Positions 46,901-59,400 of a DNA stretch of 64,000 bases are shown here, piece by piece. This stretch comes from Unio delphinus (Eukaryota; Mollusca; Bivalvia; Unionida; Unionidae). A program made the translations under genes and the position numbers. The stretch's first letter is position 1. Every line of letters begins with the position of its first letter. Below the pieces are notes generated by a model. It was not told the DNA's origin. It saw nothing but the letters and a program-made list of their open reading frames with translations, and did no database searches. The stretch lies in the NCBI GenBank assembly GCA_029339505.1, contig JAQISU010000167.1, forward strand, positions 775,001-839,000, in the 5' to 3' direction.

Positions 46901-48470
46901 AATTGATAAGCTCAAATCTAATTCAGTTATCCATCATTTTCTTTTCCTCTTTAATACAGGGGCCCCGAGTGGCCGAGTGGTCTAAAGCGCTGTCCGTTAC
47001 GGACCACTGCCATCTCACCTCTGTCTGCGTGGGTTCGAGTCTAAGATTCGGCTAATGTAGTTAAGTGAGAAAGCTTGCCAGTAGCTTCTCGTGGGTCGGT
47101 GGTTCTTTCCGGGTTTTTTCCGGTTTCTTCCTCCACCACTAATACTGGCCGCCATGTATAGCCTATATATTGTGCTGAAAAATGGCGTTAAACCATAAAA
47201 AAACAAAAAAAAAAATCTTTAATACACTTAATAAGCTCAAAGCTAATTCAGTTATCCATCATTTTCTTTTGCTCTTTAATACACTTGATAAGCTCAAATC
47301 TAATTCAGTTACCCATCATTTTCTTTTCCTCTTCAATACACTTGATAAGCTCAAATCTAATTCAGTTACCCATCATTTTCTTTTGCTCTTTAATGCACTT
47401 GATAAGCTAAAAGCTAATTAAGTTATCCATCATTTTCTTCCCTCTTTAATACACTTGATAAGCTCAAATCTAATTCAGTTATCCATCATTTTCTTTTCCT
47501 CTTCAATACACTTGATAAGCTCAAATCTAATTCAGTTACCCATCATTTTCTTTTGCTCTTTAATGCACTTGATAAGCTAAAAGCTAATTAAGTTATCCAT
47601 CATTTTTTTTCCCTCTTTAATACACTCGATAAGCTCAAATCTAATTCAGTTACCCATCATTTTCTTTTCCTCTTTAATACACTCGATAAGCTCAAAGCTA
47701 ATTCAGTTATCCATCATTTTCTTTACTTGATAGGCTCAAAGCTAACTCAGGTTATCTATCCATCATTTTCTTTTCCACTTTAATACACTTGATAAACTCA
47801 AAGCTAATTAAGTTATCCATCATTTTTTTCCGTCTTTAATACACTTGATAAGCTCAAATCTAATTCAGTTATCCATCATTTTCTTTCCCTCTTTAATACA
47901 CTTGATAAGCTCAAAGCTAAATCAGTTATTCATCATTTTCTTTTCCTCTTTAACACACCTGATAGACTCAATGCTAATTCAGCTATCCATCATTTTCTTT
48001 ACTTGATAGGCTCAAAGCTAACTCCGGTTATTTATCCATCATTTTCTTTTCCTCTTTAATACACTTGATAAGCTCAAAGCTAATTAAGTTATCCATCATT
48101 TTTTTCCCTCTTTAATACACTTGATAAGCTCAAATCTAATTCAGTTATCCATCATTTTCTTTTCCTCTTTAATATACCTGACAGACTCTAAGCTAATTCA
48201 GTTATCCATCATTTTCTTTACTTGATAGGCTCAAAGCTAACTCAGGATATCTATCCATCATTTTCTTTTCCTCTTTAATACACTTGATAAGCTCAAATCT
48301 AATTCAGTTATCCATCATTTTCTTTACTTGATAGGCTCAAAGCTAACTCAGTTATCTATCCATCATTTTCTTTTCCATTTAATACACTTGATAGGCTCAA
48401 AGCTAATTCAGTTATCCATCATTTTCTTTTCCTCTTTAATACACTTTATAGGCTCAAAGCTTCAACTTAA
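43905..48470. repeat. 4.5-kb minisatellite / small satellite array, ~57-bp unit with higher-order repeats
   Basis: The unit is roughly CTCTTTAATACACTTGATAA, GCTCAAATCTAATTCAGTTA, TCCATCATTTTCTTTTC. Variant units (CACCTGACAGACTC; TTTACTTGATAGGCTCAAAG; GCTAACTCAGGTTATCTATC) recur at spaced intervals, forming higher-order blocks: 44101-44290 is repeated at about 44720-44885, and 45270-45460 is repeated at 46770-46958. About 75 units in total, interrupted once by a SINE at 46959-47215. Leu/Ile/Ser-rich open frames over it are artefacts. Confidence 0.97.
46959..47215 (+). mobile_element. tRNA-Leu-derived SINE, family 1, young copy
   Basis: The head GTGGCCGAGTGGTCTAAAGC (A box) and GCGTGGGTTCGAGTCTAAG (B box) resemble a tRNA-Leu gene. 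The body ends in GAAAAATGGCGTTAAACC and an A-rich tail. TCTTTAATACA at 46948-46958 and 47216-47226 is a perfect target-site duplication. It differs from the copy at 58428 by only one T in a homopolymer plus tail length, so it is recent. The promoter boxes appear intact, but it is not a tRNA gene, because the acceptor stem is lost. Confidence 0.95.
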
Positions 48471-50104
48471 TTTTCTTCAATATGAACAATGTCTGGATGT
48501 AAACAATCTGAGCTGTAAGAAGATAAGAAATCTAGTCTCACCCTAAAAATAGACATGATTGGTCATCTTTCCGTCAATCAGATAATAAGATTCGGATGTA
48601 AAAAATGTTTTTTTATTTAATACAATGGGTCTAACATTTTTACATTGTTTTAAGTACATTTACATGTGCACATGTCCATAATGTTAACTGCTGTATTTTA
48701 AAATGATACCCAAAACATTTTCCAAATGCATGATTCATATATACAAGAAGATTAATGTATTCATTTTAACACAAGTCTATCAAATGGGTAGATGCTCTAC
48801 TGTCCAAAAAGAATTTAATGGGTGATGAAACCATCTCTGATATTCTCTAGTGACAAGATTTCTAACATTGTAGTGGCAGCAGTTTTCTTTGGTACAAACT
48901 AGACACCATTTGAAGACTTCAGTGAAAAACCATTCATATGACCCATTGATCAGAAAATCAGGCATGATTTTCCTATTGTAGCAACCCTATCCGAGGTCAA
49001 AAGAAATCTTGCAACGAAAACCCATATGCTGATTTGACCATCAATTCAGTTGCAACAACACAATTCTGAAGATATCCTTGCAGAAACACATTCATTTAGG
49101 ACTAACTAGACATCACAAGTTGCCTGTTGAAAACCTGATCTTGACTTGTCTTTCCATTCAGGCAGATTAAGGATCAGATTTTCAAGATTGCTGCTATGGC
49201 TGTCAAATTAGATGTCCATGGATTACCCTTTTCACTGAGGACCAACTAGACCTAGGAATCGATGTGCATGTAAAGTTTCATGGTAATCTGCCAAGTCACT
49301 TAGGAAATGTAACGGACAGACAGGCACTGGAAGATGATATTAAACAACAGATGACAGACAGACAGACAAGCGATAACAAAAGCAGTGCTAAAAGTGAAAT
49401 CTGAGAAAAGTTCAGTAGAATTATTTTGTATGAATTTGATGACTTCAACATGATATATGGACATAAATGCTCACTGAGCAATCATGATATGACATGCATC
49501 AAGAATAACAGTTAACTGACAGATCATACATAAATAATTTGCTAATGATTTTGCTGGCAAAAGATGAGAAAATTTACAAATTAGAAATGTATCCATTATC
49601 TATGAAATACATGATTTTTCATGCTTTATCTACACAGAACTGCCTGATTGTCAACACTTTTTTCTTAACTAAAAATACTTTTATCAATGCAAAAACACAA
49701 ACTGATGACAAATTCATTTTTTTTCAAATGTAATAGTTATTCAGTTCTTCTGTTTCAATATATCAACTGTATCACTAGTTTTTTTCTTCTTCTCGATACC
49801 TATTTTAAGGTAATCTTTTCACTAGCAGCCATTGTCCTGCTTAAATACTTGGAATAACAAGTATAAAAATGGTACAAATAGTTCTAACTTTAGGTTTCTT
49901 TATTTTAGAGAAAAGTTACAAAACAGAAACATGTACATGATTGATTCCTGGTCTGAAGACTGCATCTGAAGCAAAATTCAAACAAAATTACCCATCTCTT
50001 CTAAAATGTCATTAGTTATAACTTGCAAATAAAACAGCGCTTGCTAAACTCTGCACCATCTTTTATAATGATATATCCCTGACAAAATGTGTTGTTTTAT
50101 TTTT
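48471..50104. other. Intergenic DNA between the satellite array and the SPT6-like 3' end
   Basis: No gene recognised. 48990-49300 contains a diverged member of the dispersed AGATGGCNGC...GGACCAACTAGA family. The SPT6-like 3' UTR should extend leftwards from 50104. Confidence 0.5.
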
Positions 50105-50455
50105 TCATCTTTCATCAATCAATGGGGTTCCATCTCCTGTTGGAGAGCTATCATCCCGTGGACTTGGTGAGGGTCTCACAGCTGGGCTTTCTCTACGTCG
50201 TGGAGTCATGGGCTTTGATTTTCTTGACTTTGCCCATGCTTCTGCAGCCTTAGCCCAGTCTGTACCTGCAGAACTGGTACCTGGTCTCGCACCTGGGTGG
50301 GAAGGGGTTCTTGGTGTTGCCCCAGGCCAAGCATTACGTGGTGTAGGTTGGTACAATGGTGTGGCCATTGGCTGCACAGCTGTTGTCATATTCCCACCGC
50401 CACCCTGATAAGATGGGGTCATCATGGGTGTCATCAATGGTGTGGTACCCACGCC
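50105..50455 (-). CDS. SUPT6H: SPT6-like terminal coding exon
   Basis: On the minus strand the acceptor is ATATTACAG|GGC and the frame reads GVGTTPLMTPMMTPSYQ, then a Gly/Thr/Pro-rich stretch, TDWAKAAEAWAKSRKSKP, a basic-Ser-Pro segment (MTPRRRESPAVRPSPSPR) and finally GDGTPLIDER, followed by TGA at 50105-50107 (117 codons with the stop). The codon choice is richer in GC than the flanks, as expected for an exon. A reverse-strand AATAAA (TTTATT at about 50095) lies immediately past the stop and another lies near 49897. Confidence 0.7.
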   Translation of the reverse strand, partial: GVGTTPLMTPMMTPSYQGGGGNMTTAVQPMATPLYQPTPRNAWPGATPRTPSHPGARPGTSSAGTDWAKAAEAWAKSRKSKPMTPRRRESPAVRPSPSPRDDSSPTGDGTPLIDER

Positions 50456-53400
50456 CTGTAATATAAACAAAGAATATGTAATGTGTTATCTTTCTTCTCT
50501 TTTTTAAGAATCCTAACATATATAGGAGCTATCAATGGGTATTAACTGCACCCTGCAAAGTAAAAAATAAAAGAACAAGTGGACAGCTGCACAAGTTACT
50601 GGCAAATCGACAAAGCTAATGTCTTCCCCCGTGATGAATGATGAAGTAGTTGTGGTGAAAAAATGTTTAAAACAATTGATGCCATAAATTTGTTTGTTTG
50701 TTTGTTTGATTAGGATTTTTAATGTAGCTTTAAATTTTTTTTAGTCATATCGCTACGATGTCTGCAGTCAGGCAGTTTATTGTGATGTCTAGCACTGGGG
50801 CATCATGTCGCAGACATGTAACATGATGGCCCACCCAGTCACATTATCCTGAAATCAGGCTGACCAGTCCTAACAATAACCTCTTAATGCTGAGCATTAA
50901 GCAAGGCAGCTGTTAGTACCATTATTGTAAGTCTTTGGTACAACGCGGCAAGGAATCAAAACCACGACCTTCCGCTTCCGATGCTCTAGCAACTAGGCCA
51001 CCGGAGCAGTCATGTCTCACAGAAAAAGGAAGAAGACTTGCAATACTATTTTAATACATATGTCATAGAAACTGGAATATTATTTAAGAATTTAAAGCAA
51101 GAAAGCTGCCAATGGCACTATAATTATACTGCAAACGATGAATATGGCATTATCGTTTTTATCTATGGTATAGTTGTGTATTTTTGGTTTGCTGAACCAG
51201 ATTACATTTTAAAGAAAGACATGTGTCACTGTACAAGTAATAGTGGCTGAGAAAATGAACTACCTGCAAATGCAACACTATCATAAAGTAACTGATTCCA
51301 CTGCTCAGCACAAATCACTGAACCAAGAAATATAGTTTTCATTGATAACTGTATTATATGTGATGCAATTGTACAAGACAAACTTAATTTTTTGGCAATA
51401 TTATTCAATCTCTTCATATTTTTATAAAACAAGTTTTTAACATGAATCAGATTCTGAAAGCAAATGTTACAATAATAATTGGGGACCCAGGTGGCCAAGA
51501 GGTCTAAGGCAGGATTTTTCTCAGCTCTACATCTACCTGATCTACTGGCTGCCATGCATAGCATATCATGTACTGAAAAATTGACATTAAACCTAAACCA
51601 ACAACAACAATAATCAATTAAAAGAAGTCGATGTGTTAAGTTAAAAAGGTGGTGCTGTATATATCTTAGTTTATCACAAAGATTTTTAAATATAAAATCT
51701 GCAAGTAGTTTTTAGTTTCCTTCACAAGTATACTGTCTGCTGACCACTGATGACATTCATTGTGATTATTAAGTTTCACACTTAACAGGATCTCAGTCAT
51801 TTTTATGGTCTATATTTCCTCTGTGCAATGGTGTCTACATATTTCTGGTGTTATCATTTCTTCCCCCATATACTATCTCAAAATTCACTTTACATGAAAT
51901 GCACATTGTAAATAAACTCTGGATCTCTGTTAATAGCATCTGATTTCCAAGCATTCTTAAACTTTGTGTAATATCTGATAACCTAAGTTTAGCAATGGTA
52001 GAGAAAGTACACAAAAGGGCATGAATTGATCTGGAGTATATATAAGGTTATATATAAAGTACCCATACAAATATCTCTCTTGAAACAGTTTAAACAAGAG
52101 TCCCTTGAAGGAACTAACACATCTTTGGGGGAAAAGGTTTTCCAGATTTCAAGATAAAAGACCATTTTTTCCTCTTAACTGTTGAGTGCTGGATCTATGA
52201 TATTCTTCAGCAATAACAAGATTTTGAAATCAGCAGTAGTGACAAGATTTTGAAATCAGTAGGAATAGTGACAAGATTTTGAAATCAGCAGCAGTGACAA
52301 GATTTTGAAATCAGCAATAGTGACAAGATCTTGAAATCAGCAGTAGTGACAAGATTTTGAAATCTGCAGTAGTGACAAGATTTTGAAACCAGCAAGAGTA
52401 GTGACAAGATTTTGAAATCAGCAGAAGTGACAAAATTTTGAAATCTGCAGGAATAGTGACAAGATTTTGAAATCAGCAGTAGTGACAAGATTTTGAAATC
52501 AGCAGGAATAGTGACAAGATTTTGAAATCAGCAGGAATAGTGACAAGATTTTGAAATAAGCAGTAGTGACAAGATTTTGAAATCAGCAGGAATAGTGACA
52601 AGATTTTGAAATCAGCAGGAATAGTGACAAGATTTTGAAATGAGCAGTAATGACAACAAGATTTTGAAATCAGCAGTAGTTACAAGATTTTGAAATGAGC
52701 AGTAATGACAACAAGATTTTGAAATCAGCAGTAGTTACAAGATTTTGAAATGAGCAGTAGTGACAAGATTTTGAAATCAGCAGTAATAGTGACAAGATTT
52801 TGAAATCAGCAGGAATAGTGACAAGATTTTGAAATCAGCAGGAATAGTGACAAGATTTTGAAATCAGCAGGAATAGTGACAAGATTTTGAAATCAGCAGT
52901 AGTGACAAGATTTTGAAATCAGCAGTAATAGTGACAAGATTTTGAAATCAGCAGTAATAGTGACAAGATTTTGAAATCAGCAGGAATAGTGACAAGATTT
53001 TGAAATCAGCAGGAATAGTGACAAGATTTTGAAATCAGCAGGAATAGTGACAATATTTTGAAATCAGCAGTAATGACAACAAGATTTTGAAATCAGCAGT
53101 AGTGACAAGATTTTGAAATGAGCAGTAATGACAACAAGATTTTGAAATCAGCAGGAGTAGTGACAAGATTTTGAAATCAGCATTAGTAACAACTAGATTT
53201 TGAAATCAGCAGTAGTGACAGCAAGATTTTGAAATCAGCAGGACTAGTGACAATACGATTTTAAGATGGTCTGCATGGCAGCAACATTGGATGTATGACT
53301 GGCATCATTTTAATTTAGAACTTGGTGAAAACCCCACCATAATGATCACCCATTCAAGATGTAGTGACAAGATTTTAAAGTCAGTCATCGTGGCAGCCAG

Positions 53401-56400
53401 ATTGAAATAACTACTGAGACCATTTTCATTTGGCAACTACTACGTATCATAGGAGGTCTATTTGCGAAAACTCCATGCTGATATATTAGGAGTGGAGTGG
53501 AGATAATATTTTCAAGATATATCTGTTCAGGAGGAGTTTCATTTAGAAGATTTTCCAGATGGTTGCCATGGGAGCCATATACGAAAAAAGGGCATTATAA
53601 GAAGCTTTCTTGTGAAAACTCTAATAATATGACAGTGGCAGCCATATTGGACATCAGATTGGTACCCTTTTTATTTAGCATTGACTAGACATCACAAAGT
53701 CTTCAAGTAAAAACACCAAGTTGATGCAGCTGTGCCATCTTTCATATTTAAGCAGCACCATTTTCAACTACAAGATGGAATGAATGTCTGCGTGTAATAC
53801 TGTATGTACTTTAGGAGTAGCAATCACAAAGTGTACTAACAGACAGATGGCAGACAACAGATTATCCCATATGAACAGTAGAGCTAAAAACACAATAATT
53901 AAGCAAAAAATCAAAATACTTATGCAAGTGGTGAAACCAAAATAATTTTGGTTGGTCTCACCTTTTTATCTCACTAAGTTCAGCCAATTTTGAAACAAAG
54001 TTTGAAGCACAAGCTATAATGGACTTACAAGCTTTGAAATTGCTCTAACACCCACTACTTATGTAATTACATCAATTGATTTAAATGTATCTGTACAATT
54101 TTATTTCAATGAAATGAAATAACCAAAAATATTGTTATATTTATTGCAATTGTGGTAATATTTTGTTTATTTTTAATTCAATACTGCCTTTCAAATTGTA
54201 TGTCTTTTCTATTGTATGAAGCACACTATTTAATTAGAAAAGATGTGACAGAACTGTTTTCTCCATTTAATATTACTTAAGTTTATATCCAGACTTTGTT
54301 AAATGTTTTCCAAAAAAGTTCAAATGAAAGGAAACAATGAATGGACACGACAAATGCAAAAGCAACATATTTCAGAGACCATACATGAGAGATGACAAGA
54401 TGATAAGAGGAAATTCAAATGTGAATGAAATGAAACTAAAATACAAAATAAACACAAATGTAAATGTTGTTGTTATTGTTGTAGGGTTTATTGCCATTTT
54501 TCAGCACATGATAGGCTATACATGATGGCCAGTATTAATGGTGGAGGAAGAACCCAGGAAAACACCAGGAAAGAACCACTGACTCATCAGAAGCAACTGA
54601 CAAGCTTTCTCACATGCCTACATTGACTGAATCTGAGATTCGAACCCACACAGACAGAGGTGAGATAGCAGTGATCCTTATCAGAGAGTGTTTTAGACCA
54701 CTTTGCCACTCAGGGCCCCCCAAATGTGAATGAAATGAAACTAAAATGCAAAATAAACACAAATGTGAATGAAATGAAACTAAAATGCAAAGTAAACACA
54801 AATGTGATTGAAATGAAACTAAAATGCAAAATAAACAAATGTAAATGAAATGCAAACATAATATGTGATTTGGTAAATTACCTGTTTCACAATCTGTAAT
54901 TAAAATGCGCATTCATAAATGGGAACTTTTAACATCTTTCCTATACAATTTTTTTCTTCAAGAATCTAAAGCATCTTATTAGATTAACAAATTCTTATTT
55001 TATTTGGCAATAAATGTTTTGTAGTAATTTAAAGATCAGGACAAATTGGTGAAATGGTAAAACTTCAGGACCCATGGTACAATGATGTTATATCTCAATT
55101 AAAGTTATTACAAAGCATGTCAGAGGGAGGTTCTGCTGTACCAAGTTATGCAACTCAACAAACATTTGTGTCTAAGGGAAATGAGCCACAAAGGTCAACT
55201 AAAACCAGTGCAGAGTTAATAAAAAAAAATGTTAAAATCCACTTGTCCAGGATTGATGAAATATATGCAATCCAGAGAAAGAACAAAACAAATACGTGAA
55301 AAAATATTGCAAAGGTCTTGTCAAAAGCACATTTTGATATACATGTTGCAACTGTAGTCATATATATTTCTGAAGCTGGATTTTAAAGAATATCCACATA
55401 TATTTCTGCCACATAGATCAGCACTAAACAAGCAGCTGATAGCTGTGTAAAGAATATTGTTTGCAAGAACTGCAAAACATCTTTCATTGGAGTCACTGAA
55501 ACCAAGCCAATATTGTTTGCAAGAACTGCAAAACATCTTTCCTTTGGAGTCTCTGAAATCAAGCCAATATTGTTTGCAAGAGCTGCAAAACATCTTTCCT
55601 TTGGAGTCTCTGAAATCAAGCCAATATTGGTTGCAAAAATTGCAAAACATATTTTCTTTGGAGTCACTGAAATCAAGCCAAACAGTGAGTAGTGGACTTC
55701 AAGCAGTCATTGTGGGCATGCATATTTCTCACAAAATCTTAAGCTTGATAATGATGGCAACAAACCTAAGTAAGTTACCTACTTCACATCAGCTGCTTTA
55801 ATGCACGCTTGACATAAATGTAGCTTATGTGCTGTTTGTACTTCTGTCTCCCTTATTTAGAAACACATGCTTGATTATTGTTGTGTACCTCTGCCTCATA
55901 TTCCTGGAAATGCAATCTTTATTAGTGCTATCTGTACTTCTGTCTCCCTTATTTAGAAACACATGCTTGATTAGCGTGCTTTGTACATCTGTTTCCCCAT
56001 ACAAGGAAATGCATGCTAGATTAGTAAATTTGTACTTCTGCCTCCTTGACCTGGAAATGCAAGCTTGTTTAGCGATAATTGTATTTCTATCTCCCTAACC
56101 TGGAAATACATGCTTGACAAAAATGTAGCATTAGTGTTATTTGTGCATTGTGTGTAAATTTTCCTTCTCTGGAAATGTATGCTTTATTAGTGCTATTTGT
56201 ATTTCTATGTCATTAACCTGGAAATGTGTGCTTTATTAGTGCTATTTGTATTTCTGTGTCCTTTACCTGGAAATGTGTGCTTTATTAGTGCTATTTGTAT
56301 TTATGTGTCCCTTACCTGGAAATGTGTGCTTTATTAGTGCTATTTGTATTTATGTGTCCCTTACCTGGAAATGTATGCTTTATTAGAGCTATTTGTATTT

Positions 56401-59400
56401 CTGTCCTTTACTTGGAAATCCATGCTTTATTAGTGATATTTGTATTTCTGTGTCCCTTACCTGGAAATGTATGCTTTATTAGAGCTATTTGTATTTCTGT
56501 CCCTTACCTGGAAATATAGGCTTTATAAGAGCTGTTTGTATTTCTGTCCCTTACCTGGAAATGCATGCGGCCTGCATATGCTCCAGCATAATTGCTGGAA
56601 CTGCTGACTTGTGGAGTGTGTGGTGTAAAGCCAGGGCGAGGAGTAAATCCAGGTGTGATGGAGGGGGTGATGCCTGGCGTAATTCCAGGGGTGATTCCCG
56701 GTGTAACACCTGCAACCTGGGCAAGTGTGTTGTAGATGTTACTGGGTAGACCGGCTGCTGCCCTTTGTATCGTTGCTGCATCCACACCTGAAAAGAGATT
56801 CAGTTTGATTCAATAATTTATTTTCTTCAAAATGTACGTCCTCCTAGAGCACACATCATAAAGCTGCATGATTGTCATACAAAGAAATTGAAAGTATACC
56901 TAAACAATGAAAAAAGCACACAAGACAGAATGTTCAACACTCCATCAGCAATTTGCAGTAGAAATGATCAATAACAACCAAACAAATTGAAATTGATTGA
57001 TGCTTTCCTTAACAAGAAAGAATTTATAAGAATTAAATTAATTTCATATTTTAACTCCCAAGGGTTGAAAAAATCTTGACAATAAAAAAAAAATTCAATT
57101 CTGTCACTATGGCTACAAAATGGATGCAAGCTTGGAATCATTTTCATTTATAACAAACCAGACACCTTTAGAAGAGTTTAGCTGAAAACAATTCATGAGA
57201 ATTAGTGAAAAGACTTTTAATATATTAACTGTGACAACCATATTTGAGGTTATATAGGCCCCATTTTCATTCAGGACAAACTAGATATCCTAATTAATCT
57301 TCTGGTAAAACTCCATTTGATATGATTTTCCATTTAGGAGGAGTAAGATTAACAAGATTTTCATGATGGCTATTATAATGATGGCAATAATCAGAATGAT
57401 GCTATTTTCATTTAATACAAACTATATATCATAAGTCTACTGGTGAAAACCCAATGCTGATATCACTTTCCATCTAGGAGGAATAGCAATAAGATGATTA
57501 AGATGGCAGTTGTGGTGGCCATACTGGATATCAGATAAGCAAAAATCGTATATAGATGTTGTGTTTCTGTTCTACAGGAGTAGCAATAACAAAATGGCCA
57601 CACTGGATGTCAGACTGACACCATTTTAATTTGGTACCAACTAGAAATTATAGTAAGTCTTTCAGCAAAACACCATGTTGATATCCATTCTGCAGGAGTA
57701 GCAGAAAGATTTTCAAGATAGCTCCCATGGTGACCATTCTGAATGTCAGATTAGCACCATATTCATTTAGGACCTGCTAGATATCACATGTCTTTTAATG
57801 AAGCCTCCATAGTGATATGGCCATCCATTCCAAAAGGAGTTGCAATAATACTGTGTAGCAATACTGGATGTCCAGCCTTTTTATTTAGGACCAACCAGAT
57901 ATCAAAAGAAGTCTTTCTGCAAAAAACACACATTGATATGACTTTCCATTTTAATGTGAGTTGCAATAATAAGATTTTCAAGATGGCTGCTATGGTGGCC
58001 ATACTGGATGTCAGATTTTTATAAAAGACCAATTATCCATCATAAAAAGTCAACTTGTAAAACCTAATGCTATGATGAATTTCCATTTAGAAAGAGTAGC
58101 AATTATGAGTTGTGGTGGCCATATTGGATATAAGCTTGACTCATCTTTCTGAGAATACCCAATGTTAATGTCTTTCCATTCAGGAATAATAACAGATTTA
58201 AGGTTGCTGCTTTGTTGAGTATAATGAATGTCTATTTTTGTGTCAATTACAACTATTTTTTCACTTGATGGTATTTATGATCTAATTTTGACAAATAATA
58301 ATGTTGTAAAAAGGAAATGAAGATATAATATTAAGTTTCATGTTGTTTTCTTTCAATCAACATTGTAAACAGTGTACTGACCACTTGGTCACTGGGAACA
58401 TAGCAGTATCATGTTATATCTGGAATTTGGGGGCCCCGAGTGGCCGAGTGGTCTAAAGCGCTGTCCGTTACGGACCACTGCCATCTCACCTCTGTCTGCG
58501 TGGGTTCGAGTCTAAGATTCGGCTAATGTAGTTAAGTGAGAAAGCTTGCCAGTAGCTTCTCGTGGGTCGGTGGTTCTTTCCGGGTTTTTTTCCGGTTTCT
58601 TCCTCCACCACTAATACTGGCCGCCATGTATAGCCTATATATTGTGCTGAAAAATGGCGTTAAACCATAAAAAAAAAAAAAAAAATAATATCTGGAATTG
58701 CAATATAATGATTATAACAAAGCTGTAAAGTTTGATTCATAATGACATACTGATGGCATCAATATTTTAACAGTTTGCATCTTATATTGTAGTATGTATT
58801 GAAAGCTAAAATATTTTGGCCTTTCTGCAAACTAATTTGTCTTAATGTAGTATGGATTGAAGACACCAATATTGTTTGGTCCTTTCTGCAAACTAATTTT
58901 AGTCTTATTGTAGTATGAATTGAAGACACCAATATTGTTTGTTCCTTTCTGCAAACTAATCTAAGTCTTATGTAGCATTAATTGAAGGCCCCAATATTTT
59001 GGTCCTTTCTGCATACAAGTTTGATTCTTAATTTAATATGTATTACTGTGGCACATATAATTTGGTTATCTCCTTGAAGACTAGAAAAACTTTTGATAAA
59101 CAGAGAAACAAAATATCAGATTGGCTGCCTGTTGGTTTCTGGCCTTCTCTGCCAGAAGAAATATAAATGCTGGGAAAGCAAGAGGAACACAATATATAAT
59201 TAAGGAAATCAATGCAGTTTCAAAATCTATTTAATAATCTGTTTTTGAGTATAATTAGCATGTTTATGTTCCAATTTGTTTTTTTTTCTTATCCATCAGC
59301 TTAAATGAATTTTATTGTCCTAAATTTGTATGTTCCAATGAAAATTATTACAAGTTTTCAAAAAATGGTGTCATCAAATTTGAAGGTCTGGGTATTTTGA

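Noticed and set aside
46970..47050. A tRNA-Leu gene
   Set aside because: A and B boxes are tRNA-like but the acceptor stem and 3' end are missing and the sequence continues into a SINE body with tail and target duplications.
44455..47421. Leu/Ile/Ser-rich hydrophobic frames that look like membrane proteins
   Set aside because: Translation of the 57-bp array; frames end wherever a unit has a length variant.
43905..48470. CRISPR-like array
   Set aside because: Units are contiguous variants without unique spacers, and the DNA is eukaryotic with spliced genes.
50208..50408. Plus-strand frame over the SPT6-like last exon
   Set aside because: Shadow of the minus-strand exon, which has the T-P motifs, the correct splice phase and the conserved C-terminus.
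55321..55801. Frames of 97-114 codons on both strands
   Set aside because: They span the 57-bp (19-codon) minisatellite and have no independent support.
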